This document shows, piece after piece, positions 10,841-20,197 of a stretch of DNA of 64,000 nt. The translations under genes and the position numbers were made by a program. Under the pieces are notes generated by a model. The model had not been told where the DNA came from, ran no database searches, and saw only the letters and a list, made by a program, of their open reading frames with translations. Source of the stretch: Silicimonas sp. GTDB lineage: Bacteria > Pseudomonadota > Alphaproteobacteria > Rhodobacterales > Rhodobacteraceae. Position 1 is the first letter of the stretch, and every line of letters starts with the position of its first letter. The DNA lies in NCBI GenBank assembly GCA_022824525.1, contig JAJDZT010000147.1:1-64000 (forward strand), in the 5' to 3' direction.

Positions 10841-10854
10841 TTGGTTCAGACCAA
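10841..10854. promoter_or_regulatory. Candidate GntR/FadR-type operator
   Basis: TTGGT-TCAG-ACCAA perfect inverted repeat 33 bp upstream of the GTG start at 10888; related TTGGTCAGACATG begins at about 10783. Confidence 0.4.
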
Positions 10855-10887
10855 TCTGGCAGTGATTTCGACGGGGAACCTTCCAGT

Positions 10888-12012
10888 GTGAGTGACCACA
10901 GGATCGAACAAATACGTGTCCACCGGATACGGATCCCGGCAAAAGCTGTGCATTCTCACGGCAGTGGCGATGTTGCGGGGGTACATTCAGTCATCCTTGA
11001 GCTGGTCACGGAAAGTGGCTTGGTCGGCTGGGGAGAAGCGTCACCTTGGCCGGTCTTCACTGGAACGGCAGAAGGAAGCGCGGCGGCGTTGAACGAATAC
11101 TTTCGGCCATTCTTGCTTGGTGCCGACCCGGTACAAGTTGAGGGGCACATGCAGGCCGCGGATCGTTCAGTTGTCGGACATCCGGAGGCGAAGGCCGCGC
11201 TGGAAATGGCCTTATTGGATCTTGTGGGCAAGATCAGCGGTTTATCTGTTTCAGAACTTGTCGGGGGCCGGTTGCGAGACGAGATGGGATTGAGTTTTTC
11301 AGTCGCAAATCCCGACTTTGACGCGGATCTAGAAGACGTCGCCGCGCTATGGGACGACGGGGTGCGGATATTCAAGCTCAAGACCGGGTTTGCCGATCAT
11401 GCCTTCGATTTGATGCGGTTGGAGCGATTGCGTGATCGATATGGCGACAAGGTGGACCTCAGGATCGATTACAATCAAGGTCTTGCCGCCTATGATGCTG
11501 TGCGTACGTTGCGCGATTTGGAGGCGTTTCGTCCGACGTTCATCGAACAACCCGTGAAAATGCACGAACGCGAAGTTTTGGCACATATTTCGCACGTCAT
11601 AGATGCGCCGATTATGGCGGATGAAAGCGTATTCGATGCCAAGACTGCTCTTCTGGGTGCGCAGATAAGGATGGCCGATGTTTTCTCGCTCAAGGTGATG
11701 AAGTCCGGAGGTATCAGACGCGCGTTGGAAGTGGCGAGCATTGCGAGAGCAGCCGGGATTGAAGTTTATGGGGGATGCATGTTTGAAACCGGCCTCGCCC
11801 ATGCGGCCGGAACGCATCTGATGGCGGCGGTCCCAGACCTACGCCTGCAGTGCGAATTCTATATGGCAACCTACTATGTCCAGGACGACATCCTGTTAGA
11901 ACCATTTCCAGTAAGACAAGGCAGAGTTCTCGTACCCGACGGGCCCGGGCTGGGAGTGTCTGTTGATCCCGAGAAGCTGGCTCATTACGCCGTTGCAAAC
12001 GTGATGGACTGA
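10888..12012 (+). CDS. Mandelate racemase/muconate lactonizing enzyme family protein (enolase superfamily)
   Basis: FKLKTG (KxK), LRIDYNQGL, FIEQPV, MADES, SLKVMKSGGI motifs; GTG start at 10888. Confidence 0.85.
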   Translation: MSDHRIEQIRVHRIRIPAKAVHSHGSGDVAGVHSVILELVTESGLVGWGEASPWPVFTGTAEGSAAALNEYFRPFLLGADPVQVEGHMQAADRSVVGHPEAKAALEMALLDLVGKISGLSVSELVGGRLRDEMGLSFSVANPDFDADLEDVAALWDDGVRIFKLKTGFADHAFDLMRLERLRDRYGDKVDLRIDYNQGLAAYDAVRTLRDLEAFRPTFIEQPVKMHEREVLAHISHVIDAPIMADESVFDAKTALLGAQIRMADVFSLKVMKSGGIRRALEVASIARAAGIEVYGGCMFETGLAHAAGTHLMAAVPDLRLQCEFYMATYYVQDDILLEPFPVRQGRVLVPDGPGLGVSVDPEKLAHYAVANVMD

Positions 12013-12022
12013 GGACCTGATC

Positions 12023-13747
12023 ATGGAAACTGCAGAAGAAATGACAGGTGCCGAGGCCATTCTCCGGATGCTTGAGTTGCACGGTGTCACTCATGTTTTT
12101 GGGTTGCCGGGCGAAACGACAATTGGCTGGTACAAGGAATGGCGTAAGTCGGACATCGAGTATGTTCTGACAAGAGACGAGCGGACAGCGTCTTTCGCGG
12201 CAGAGGCATACGCCAAGGTCACCGGTCGACCTGCAGTGTTGGAAGCACCAAGCCCGGGCGTAACACACTGTACGCCTGGCATGGCGGAAGCGTATCTCAG
12301 CTCTGTTCCGGTCGTCTTCTTTTCGTCGGATATTCCAATAAATCAGGACAAGAAGCATGGCCTGACGGGCATTGATCAGACGGCATTGTATGCCTCGATT
12401 GCCAAGGAGTCATTTCACCTTACGAATGTGCGTGAGATTCCGTTCACGCTTCGGCGGGCCTTTCGTGTGGCAACGTCCGGGCGGCCGGCGCCCGTGCACA
12501 TCCGTGTTCCGATTAACGTATTCAAGGAAAGCGCGTCTGTGGGCGACCTATACGCCGAGCCTGAATATGGCCACTACCCGGCACATCGGCCAGTTGCTGA
12601 CCACGGAAAAGTTCGGAGCGCGCTCGAGTTGCTTTCGGAAGCGAAGAACCCGGTGATCGTGTGTGGCCAAGGGGCGTTGATTTCCGGTGCATCCCGGGAA
12701 GTCTTGCATTTGGCGGAACGCCTCCAGATTCCTGTTGCGACGACTACTCCCGGTAAAGGGGTGATTGCGGAAACGCACCCACTGGCACTTCGTGTCATCG
12801 GTGCTCGCGGGGGCATGGAGTACTCAAACGCATTTGTCAAAGAGGCCGACACAGTCTTCCTGATTGGCAGCAATACGGACTCCAGTTCGACGATTCATTG
12901 GACCCTTTATGGTGATCCGGCGGACAAGAAGTTCATCCATCTTGACATTGCTGAGGCCCATGTGGGGAATAATTTTCCGGTGGCTGTAGGTCTGGTCGGC
13001 GATGCAAGAGCGACCCTCGAATACATGTCTGAACTGATTGACGACTTGCCAGATACGCCAAGGCGCACAGAAGTGAATTTGAGTGATGTAAAAAAGGCGG
13101 CTCTTGACCGGGTGTTCAACTCGAACATGAAGATGCCCGAGGGCACGGTGTCCCCAGTGAAGCTCACGGAAGCGTTGGACCAACTCCTGCCTGATGATGC
13201 AATCGTGACGGCGGAACCCGGCGTGGCGGCCATATATCCGTCCGCTCTTTTGTCACTGCGAAAGGCGGGTCGCCGTTATCTTACAAATTACTCCATGGGA
13301 GCGCTCGGCTACTCGGTGCCTGCGGGGTTGGGGGCATCTTACGCTCAAAACGGCCCGGTCGTTTCGCTGACAGGAGACGGTTCGCTTGGGTTTGTCCTTG
13401 GCGACCTTGAGACGATAAGACGCTCCGGCAAGAACATAACTATCATTCTGACACGGAATGATAATTTTGGTTGGATCCGCGGTGAGGCCATTCTTCTCGA
13501 CGAAGTGGATGAGCCATGGTCAATCGATTTCGGGGCAGTGGATTATCTCAAGGTTGCAGAAGGTTTCGGGTTTGAAACTGCCCGCATCGAAAGCGAGGAT
13601 CAAATAGACGACGTTCTGCGGTCAGCGCTCGCCAACCCCGGCGCCAATTTTGTTGAGATGTGGGTGCCTTCGCAGGACAAGGTCGTACCTTTCGTGCCAC
13701 CGTGGGTAGAGGCCGCCAAACGAAAAGGGTTACCCTACTTCTACTAG
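12023..13747 (+). CDS. Thiamine pyrophosphate-dependent enzyme (acetolactate synthase-like)
   Basis: GLPGETT, TRDERTASFAAEAYAKVTGRP, GDGSLGFVLGDLETIRRSGKNITIILTRNDNFGWIRG (TPP motif). Confidence 0.88.
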   Translation: METAEEMTGAEAILRMLELHGVTHVFGLPGETTIGWYKEWRKSDIEYVLTRDERTASFAAEAYAKVTGRPAVLEAPSPGVTHCTPGMAEAYLSSVPVVFFSSDIPINQDKKHGLTGIDQTALYASIAKESFHLTNVREIPFTLRRAFRVATSGRPAPVHIRVPINVFKESASVGDLYAEPEYGHYPAHRPVADHGKVRSALELLSEAKNPVIVCGQGALISGASREVLHLAERLQIPVATTTPGKGVIAETHPLALRVIGARGGMEYSNAFVKEADTVFLIGSNTDSSSTIHWTLYGDPADKKFIHLDIAEAHVGNNFPVAVGLVGDARATLEYMSELIDDLPDTPRRTEVNLSDVKKAALDRVFNSNMKMPEGTVSPVKLTEALDQLLPDDAIVTAEPGVAAIYPSALLSLRKAGRRYLTNYSMGALGYSVPAGLGASYAQNGPVVSLTGDGSLGFVLGDLETIRRSGKNITIILTRNDNFGWIRGEAILLDEVDEPWSIDFGAVDYLKVAEGFGFETARIESEDQIDDVLRSALANPGANFVEMWVPSQDKVVPFVPPWVEAAKRKGLPYFY

Positions 13748-13762
13748 AATAAAGCGTTTGGG

Positions 13763-15172
13763 TCAGTTGTCCTCGGACGCCTCGGTTAGTGCGCCGTCTT
13801 CCCAAACCCCACTTTGTTCTTCGCCGCTCGCATATCGGATCGTGCCCTCACCTTGCCGCTTGCCGCGTTCGAACATTCCCTCGTAGACATCGCCGTTGGC
13901 ATAGGTGGCAATGCCTTTGCCATTGATTTCTCCGTCCAGCCATTCGCCTTCATAAACGAAGCCATCGGACATGGTGATTTTACCTTCGCCTTCGCGTTCA
14001 CCGGCGACGAAATTGCCTTCATAAATGGTTCCGTCGGAGTAGGTAGCAGTGCCGAACCCATCGCGCTGTCCGTCTTTCCACGCACCCTCGTAGGTGTATC
14101 CGTCGGCGAAGGTCATCTTTCCACGGCCTTCCATTTTGGCGTTCACGAATTCGCCTTCATAGATCAGACCATTGGCGTAGGTGGCGGTACCAGAGCCTTG
14201 GATGACCCCATCGACCCATGCGCCTTCATAGATGTTTCCATCGGGGTAAGTGATCTTGCCTGTCCCGTGGGCAACATCGTTCCGGAACGTGCCTTCGTAA
14301 ATCGACCCATCCGGATAAGTGACAGTGCCCGAACCTTCAATGCGCCCGCCAGACCAATCACCGACATACGTGTAGCCATCCGCTCCGGTAAAAGACCCGG
14401 TGCCTTCGCGCTGATCTGCCTGAAACATGCCTTCGTATATGTCACCGTTGGCATAAGTGACTTTGCCTTCGCCTTGGCGTTTCCCGTCGACGAGTTGGCC
14501 TTCGTATATGTCACCGTTTGGCTGCGTGAGTTTCCCGGTTCCATTGATTTGGCCATTCTGCCACTGTCCTTCGTAGGACAGGCCGTCAGGCATCTTTAAC
14601 GTACCGGTGCCTTCACGAACGCCACGTGCGAGTTCACCTTCATAGACGGCTCCATCGGGATACTCGATCCGGCCTGTGCCTTCCTTTATGCCTTTGTCCC
14701 ATCCACCATCGTAGATGTAGCCGTTGGGGCTCTCCATACGACCGGTGCCGTGATGAAGTGCATCTTCGAAGCCACCTTCGTAACGGACGCCATTTGCATA
14801 AACAGCAACACCTTCACCGCTGATCTTTCCGTCGACCCAAGTACCTTCGTATGTGCCTCCGTCGGCGAAAGTGATTTTGCCGGTGCCCTCAGGTTTGCCA
14901 GCTGCAAACTCTCCCTCGTAAACCGAGCCATTCGGGAACTCCGCGCGGCCTTGACCGCGGATTTCGCCGTCTACCCACTCTCCTTCGTAGACATAGCCAT
15001 TGGGCAATCGGTAGGTGCCGGTGCCGTCCTGCTTACCGTCCTTGAAGGTGCCCTCATAGACCCCACCATCGTCATACTGCTTGGTGATGACATCCTGCGC
15101 TGCGGCAGCGGTCGCTGCCAGTGAAAGCGCGATTGCGCCCATCCCGATCGCCCGAAGCATGGCTTTCCCCAA
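13763..15172 (-). CDS. Secreted MORN-repeat protein, about 18 tandem 23-aa repeats
   Basis: Signal peptide MLRAIGMGAIALSLAATAAAA, then YEGxF/WxxGxxxGxGxxxxxxG repeated every 23 aa to the C-terminus. Confidence 0.92.
   Translation of the reverse strand: MGKAMLRAIGMGAIALSLAATAAAAQDVITKQYDDGGVYEGTFKDGKQDGTGTYRLPNGYVYEGEWVDGEIRGQGRAEFPNGSVYEGEFAAGKPEGTGKITFADGGTYEGTWVDGKISGEGVAVYANGVRYEGGFEDALHHGTGRMESPNGYIYDGGWDKGIKEGTGRIEYPDGAVYEGELARGVREGTGTLKMPDGLSYEGQWQNGQINGTGKLTQPNGDIYEGQLVDGKRQGEGKVTYANGDIYEGMFQADQREGTGSFTGADGYTYVGDWSGGRIEGSGTVTYPDGSIYEGTFRNDVAHGTGKITYPDGNIYEGAWVDGVIQGSGTATYANGLIYEGEFVNAKMEGRGKMTFADGYTYEGAWKDGQRDGFGTATYSDGTIYEGNFVAGEREGEGKITMSDGFVYEGEWLDGEINGKGIATYANGDVYEGMFERGKRQGEGTIRYASGEEQSGVWEDGALTEASEDN
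13832..15090 (-). repeat. Coding tandem repeat region, 69-bp (23-aa) MORN units
   Basis: Direct reading of the translated repeats; boundaries approximate. Confidence 0.8.
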
Positions 15173-15394
15173 TCTCCCTCTGCAGGTTGCTTTTCCTGCT
15201 CCTCTTGTCTGCGTTCAAAACCTAAAGGACGGGACGGAGGGTCGCAACGGTTTTCCCGGGTCAGACCTTTTCCTTGCGATCAACTCTGCTAAGACCTTGA
15301 GCAAAAGGGGTTGCGCCTTGTCTTGTGAGGGGCTCCACGGGTGACTTGCAGCCGTACCCCACTAGTTTTGGGCCAAGGACAAGGCGAGGCGCAT

Positions 15395-17053
15395 ATGGGC
15401 GAGAGGTTTCGGCTGACACTCGGGCAAATGAACCCGACTGTGGGTGATCTGCAGGGAAACGCAGCGCTTGCCCGTCGTGCTTGGAAAGAGGGAAAAGAAG
15501 CCGGGGCCGACCTCGTTGCTTTGCCCGAAATGTTCATCACCGGCTATCAGACCCAGGACCTCGTGATGAAGCATGCCTTTGTTCGGGATGCGATGGACCA
15601 CGTTGAACAATTGATGGAGGAATGTGCCGATGGACCAGCACTCGCCATCGGAGGTCCACTGCTTCAAGGAGACAAGCTCTACAACGCTTATCACGTCTTG
15701 AAAGGCGGTCGGCTCGTACGGCAAGTGCTGAAGCACGATCTGCCAAATGAGACTGTCTTTGATGAGGTTCGACTTTACGATCAAGGCCCTTTGGGCGGGC
15801 CTTATGATCTTGGAGTCGTGCGGGTGGGGACACCGATCTGTGAAGATGCGTGGCATGAAGAAGTGCCAGAGGCGCTGGAAGAGTCCGGGGCCGAGATCCT
15901 GTTGGTTCCGAACGGGTCGCCTTACTATCGGGGTAAGTTCGACACGAGATTGAACGTGATGATTTCACGCGTCGTCGAAACTGGGTTGCCTCTTGTTTAC
16001 CTCAACATGATCGGTGGTCAGGACGATCAAGTTTTCGATGGCGGGACCTTTGTTTTGAACCCTGGTGGAGAGTTGGCAGTCCGTTTACCTGTATTTGACG
16101 AGGCAATTGCGCATGTTGATTTCGAGAAGACCGACGCAGGATGGCGCGCACAAAAGGGCGACATTGCTGCGTTCCCGGACGATTGGGAACAGGACTATCG
16201 GGTCATGGTTCAGGCAACGCGGGATTACTTCCAGAAAACTGGGTTCTCAAAGGCAGTTCTGGGCCTTTCAGGCGGTGTTGATAGTGCTATCGTCGCGACA
16301 ATAGCGGCGGACGCGCTCGGGCCAGAGAATGTTCGCGGCGTGATGATGCCTTCGGAATATACGTCTCAGGCTTCACTTGATGACGCGGCTGCGGTGGCCA
16401 CAGCGTTGGGCATCCGGTTGGACAATGTGTCCATTGGTGGACCTCGCAGGGCGATGACCGAGGCACTAGCACCCTTGTTCGAAGGCACTGAACCGGATGT
16501 GGCCGAAGAGAATATCCAGTCTCGCCTCCGCGGCGTCATTCTCATGGCGCTGTCCAACAAGTTTGGTGAAATGCTTCTGACAACCGGCAACAAGTCGGAA
16601 GTGGCCGTCGGATACGCCACAATTTATGGCGACATGGCAGGTGGGTACAACCCGATCAAGGACCTGTACAAGATGCGGGTATTCGAGACCTGTCGTTGGC
16701 GAAACGCCAATCATCGAGATTGGATGAAAGGGCCCGCGGGCGAGGTTATTCCACCAAATGTGATCCAGAAGCCGCCAACGGCCGAGTTGCGAGAGGATCA
16801 AAAAGACAGCGACTCGCTGCCCGAGTACTCTGATCTTGATGTCATCCTCGAGGCGTTGATCGACGACGAGAAAGCCGTATCCGAAGTCGTCGAGATGGGC
16901 TTTGATCGCGAAGTGGTGAAGAAGGTGGAAAGACTGATCTACATTGCGGAATACAAGCGTTTCCAGTCGGCGCCCGGGGCACGGTTGACAAAGCGCGCGT
17001 TCTGGCTCGATCGGCGCTATCCGATCGTGAACCGGTGGCGGGATCCGAGTTGA
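15395..17053 (+). CDS. nadE: Glutamine-dependent NAD+ synthetase
   Basis: N-terminal nitrilase domain (LPEMFITGYQTQDLV, VPNGSPYYRGK) plus SGGVDSAIVATIAADALG and TTGNKSEVAVGYATIYGDMAGGYNPIKDLYK. Confidence 0.95.
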   Translation: MGERFRLTLGQMNPTVGDLQGNAALARRAWKEGKEAGADLVALPEMFITGYQTQDLVMKHAFVRDAMDHVEQLMEECADGPALAIGGPLLQGDKLYNAYHVLKGGRLVRQVLKHDLPNETVFDEVRLYDQGPLGGPYDLGVVRVGTPICEDAWHEEVPEALEESGAEILLVPNGSPYYRGKFDTRLNVMISRVVETGLPLVYLNMIGGQDDQVFDGGTFVLNPGGELAVRLPVFDEAIAHVDFEKTDAGWRAQKGDIAAFPDDWEQDYRVMVQATRDYFQKTGFSKAVLGLSGGVDSAIVATIAADALGPENVRGVMMPSEYTSQASLDDAAAVATALGIRLDNVSIGGPRRAMTEALAPLFEGTEPDVAEENIQSRLRGVILMALSNKFGEMLLTTGNKSEVAVGYATIYGDMAGGYNPIKDLYKMRVFETCRWRNANHRDWMKGPAGEVIPPNVIQKPPTAELREDQKDSDSLPEYSDLDVILEALIDDEKAVSEVVEMGFDREVVKKVERLIYIAEYKRFQSAPGARLTKRAFWLDRRYPIVNRWRDPS

Positions 17054-17589
17054 GCAGAACTGTGTTCGGCCCCGGGCGTCCCTCCGCACGTCTTTTGACC
17101 GTCCTGCTTTTGCCGTTCTCCGGCTTCTGGGTCTATTTCGGCTTCTGTATGGGCAATTGCGGTTGGTCCAAGGCAAGCCACGGAACCCTGTTGTTCGCCG
17201 CAGTTCTGTTCGCGCTCGGCCTTCTTGCCTGGAATTGGCGACCGTTCAGGGTCGAGGTAGTCGTGGAGGCGGACGGGTTGAGCATTCACAGCGAAGGGAT
17301 GGTGTTGGTGCCGAAGCGAAAGTTCGGCTGGGACGAGATCGCAGCCTTCGGATGGGCGCCGGGCGGTCCCTATGGCGCGTCTTCGTTCTTTCGCGTCGAG
17401 GCGCGACCGCGTGAGGGGGCATCGCGGGGGAAGACGTACGATATCCCCGCGCAAGGTCTTGGCGTGTTGCCGTCCACTATCCTCGACGCTGTAAGACCTC
17501 ATCTGGCTAAGGCGGGATTCCGGTTGGACGGAACGTTGAAACGCCCGGCGTTCAAACCGACGCGGGTTAAGGTTGTAGCGGACGAATGA
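17050..17589 (+). CDS. Hypothetical membrane protein with PH-like domain
   Basis: Two hydrophobic segments followed by a beta-rich region; probable TTG start at 17050 overlapping the nadE stop; ATGA overlap downstream. Confidence 0.65.
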   Translation: MSRTVFGPGRPSARLLTVLLLPFSGFWVYFGFCMGNCGWSKASHGTLLFAAVLFALGLLAWNWRPFRVEVVVEADGLSIHSEGMVLVPKRKFGWDEIAAFGWAPGGPYGASSFFRVEARPREGASRGKTYDIPAQGLGVLPSTILDAVRPHLAKAGFRLDGTLKRPAFKPTRVKVVADE

Positions 17590-18137
17590 CTGGTCCTTTG
17601 GAGGAAATCGGGCCGAACCGGCATCTGAACAAGTGGCTCGGCGGGGCCTTTTTTGTCATCGCCGCACTGCCGCTTTTCATCGGATTGCAGCCGCTCACTT
17701 TCTTGCCGCGTGATCAGTGGGATTGGGCGGTAGTTCCAGTGGCAATCGCCCTGGTGCTGATCGCCATCGGCGTGCGTTTCTGGATGACTCGTCCCATAAA
17801 TGCGGCCACGGTCACCTTTCGCGACAACGGATTTCGACTGTATGTACGTCAGGTGTTTCGTGGCGAGCGGCAATTTGATCTGAAATGGACGGAAATTTCC
17901 GAGGTTCGGAAGTTGGACGGCGGCCTTTACGGAGGGCGGTTGATCACGTTCATTGATCAGGACGGGCGCAGTATCGTCGGGTTTTCCGCGGCGTGGACGG
18001 AATGCTCGGGTCACAGCGTTCTGGAGCGACTTGAGGCGTCCGCCGGTGCCGCCGGACTCCGGCTTGATAAGCGGCCCATGACGCTCGCTTCGGTCTTTCA
18101 GACGCGATGGACCGTTTCGCCAGCGGACAGCCTCTAG
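17586..18137 (+). CDS. Hypothetical membrane protein, possible distant paralog of the upstream gene
   Basis: Similar layout; W-x-E-I...GG-x-YG and AGxRLD motifs shared with the preceding ORF. Confidence 0.65.
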   Translation: MTGPLEEIGPNRHLNKWLGGAFFVIAALPLFIGLQPLTFLPRDQWDWAVVPVAIALVLIAIGVRFWMTRPINAATVTFRDNGFRLYVRQVFRGERQFDLKWTEISEVRKLDGGLYGGRLITFIDQDGRSIVGFSAAWTECSGHSVLERLEASAGAAGLRLDKRPMTLASVFQTRWTVSPADSL

Positions 18138-18255
18138 GCGTTTGGCGGCGGCAGACCACCGAGGAAGTCTCAAAAACTGCATCTCATGGTGAATATCGAA
18201 TGAATTCGCCGAGAAACCGACCTTCTGGCTTGTTGCCCTTCACCCGCCGTCCTAC

Positions 18256-19062
18256 ATGGCTCGGATGAAGCGTTTCATACCATTCATCAAATCCAATCCG
18301 GTCGTCTCTGTTCTGAGGCTTCAGGGTGTAATCGCCGCTGGATCGCGGGGCACTCTGAATGATCAGGCTTTGGCTGGGCTCATCCAAAAGGCTTTCACCA
18401 AGGGGAAACCAGAGGCGGTTGCACTTTCCATCAATTCGCCCGGAGGCTCCCCGACACAATCTTCCTTGATCGCCGCGCGCATCCGACGCCTGGCGGAAGA
18501 GAAAGAAATCAAGGTTTATGCTTTCGTCGAGGACGTTGCCGCATCGGGAGGGTATTACATTGCAAGCGCCGCAGATGAGATCTGGGTGGATCGGCATTCG
18601 ATCACTGGTTCGATTGGCGTTATCTCGGCGGGTTTCGGGTTTACCGAGTTGATCGAGCGTTTTGGGATCGAAAGGCGGGTTTACACTGCTGGTAAGTCAA
18701 AGAGCCTCGCGGACCCTTTCCGGCCCGAAAAGGAAGAGGATATCGCCAGGATCAAGGCGCTCCAGGAGCATATCCATTCGGGATTTATCGACCATGTAAA
18801 GACGCGCCGAGGTGATCGTTTGAACACCGAGAAGGAACTGTTCGACGGGTCCATCTGGGTGGGAGACGAAGCAATGGATACCGGGTTGATCGACGGTGTC
18901 GGCCATCTTGTGCCAAAGATGAAAGAGGTTTTTGGCGACAAGGTGAAACTACGTCCTTACGCGATGAAGAGGCCGCTCTTGGCGCGATTTGGTGCATCAG
19001 TGATCGGCGACGCAATGACCGAGATCGAGGATCGTGCCGCATTTGCAAGGTTCGGATTGTAG
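18256..19062 (+). CDS. S49 family peptidase (SppA/SohB-like)
   Basis: SINSPGGSPTQSSLIAARIRRLA, ASGGYYIASAADEI, GSIGVISAGFGF motifs. Confidence 0.92.
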   Translation: MARMKRFIPFIKSNPVVSVLRLQGVIAAGSRGTLNDQALAGLIQKAFTKGKPEAVALSINSPGGSPTQSSLIAARIRRLAEEKEIKVYAFVEDVAASGGYYIASAADEIWVDRHSITGSIGVISAGFGFTELIERFGIERRVYTAGKSKSLADPFRPEKEEDIARIKALQEHIHSGFIDHVKTRRGDRLNTEKELFDGSIWVGDEAMDTGLIDGVGHLVPKMKEVFGDKVKLRPYAMKRPLLARFGASVIGDAMTEIEDRAAFARFGL

Positions 19063-19068
19063 AAGAGC

Positions 19069-19233
19069 ATGCTGACCAAGATCGTCACACTTTTTCTGGT
19101 GTTTATTGCGATACTGGGCATCTTCGGAAAGTTGCATCTGCTTCTTCCAAAGCGCCGACAGAAGACGGCGCGCTGCAAGAATTGCGGCAGGCATTTGATC
19201 GGCAAAGGTCCGTGCGAATGCAAAAAGGTGTGA
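19069..19233 (+). CDS. Small membrane-anchored zinc-ribbon-like protein (54 aa), absent from the supplied ORF track
   Basis: ATG at 19069: MLTKIVTLFLVFIAILGIFGKLHLLLPKRRQKTARCKNCGRHLIGKGPCECKKV; one TM segment then CxxC...CxC; tightly packed between two genes. Confidence 0.65.
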   Translation: MLTKIVTLFLVFIAILGIFGKLHLLLPKRRQKTARCKNCGRHLIGKGPCECKKV

Positions 19234-19234
19234 C

Positions 19235-20197
19235 ATGCTGGTTTGGCTGACGCTTGTTCTCGGGTTGGCCATCCTGCTGCTGGCCGGCGACCTTTTGGTC
19301 AGGGGCGCCGTGAACCTGTCACTACGAGTAGGGGTGCCTGCTCTGATCGTCAGTCTGACGATAGTGGCGTTCGGCACGTCTGCACCAGAACTCCTGATTT
19401 CTGTCGATGCGGTGCTTGCCGGAGTGCCGGGATTGGCTATCGGCAATGTCGTCGGTTCCAACACGGCCAACATATTGTTGGTTCTCGGTGTGCCCGCTCT
19501 GATTTCCAAGCTTCACACGGCCGCGTTCGACACTAGAAAAGACTACGTCACCATGATCGGCGTGACCCTTTTCTTCATTGCGCTCTGCTTTACCGCTCCT
19601 CTCACGTGGTGGCATGGTCTCCTGCTGTTGGCGCTTTTGGCGCTCATTCTTTGGGATCAGGCGCGTCAGGCCTTGGCGCATCGGCGAGCTTCAAAGGCAA
19701 GACAGGCTGAGGAGGAAGAAGTAGAAGGTGCGGATCCTTCCATGGCCGGTTGGAAGATTGCGTCGTTCCTGCTGCTTGGCATTATTGGCCTGCCACTCGG
19801 TGCCAATATGTTTGTCGATAGCGCGGTCGAAATTGCGGAGCAGTTTGGTGTCTCGGACAGCGTGATCGGCCTCACACTCGTTGCAGCGGGAACATCTTTG
19901 CCGGAGCTGGCCACTACCGTTGTTGCGGCCATCCGGCGCCAAGCTGACGTAGCACTTGGAAATGTCATCGGGTCGAACATCTTCAATCTTTTGGCCATCA
20001 TGGGTGTCACGACTTTGGTTGGCCCCGTTCCAGTTGTCTGGCCATTTCTGGCCTATGATCTCTGGGCCATGCTTGGTGCGGCGCTGTTGATGGCTCCTTT
20101 CGTTTTCAGTCGAAAATGGGAACTGACGCGACGCTGGGGATTTTTGCTGTCGGTGCTCTATGTCCTTTACATCATAATGGTGGTGTTGCACGGATGA
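19235..20197 (+). CDS. Calcium/sodium antiporter (CaCA family, YrbG-like)
   Basis: Two inverted alpha-repeats: VAFGTSAPELLISVDAVLAG..GNVVGSNTANILLVLG and VAAGTSLPELATTVVAAIR..GNVIGSNIFNLLAIMG. Confidence 0.92.
   Translation: MLVWLTLVLGLAILLLAGDLLVRGAVNLSLRVGVPALIVSLTIVAFGTSAPELLISVDAVLAGVPGLAIGNVVGSNTANILLVLGVPALISKLHTAAFDTRKDYVTMIGVTLFFIALCFTAPLTWWHGLLLLALLALILWDQARQALAHRRASKARQAEEEEVEGADPSMAGWKIASFLLLGIIGLPLGANMFVDSAVEIAEQFGVSDSVIGLTLVAAGTSLPELATTVVAAIRRQADVALGNVIGSNIFNLLAIMGVTTLVGPVPVVWPFLAYDLWAMLGAALLMAPFVFSRKWELTRRWGFLLSVLYVLYIIMVVLHG

Noticed and set aside
13814-14599. 261-aa plus-strand ORF (MFFAARISDRALTLPLAAFEHSLVDIAVGIGG...)
   Set aside because: Antisense shadow of the MORN repeats: its regular pattern is the reverse reading of the 69-bp units, and the minus-strand frame has a signal peptide and clear MORN consensus.
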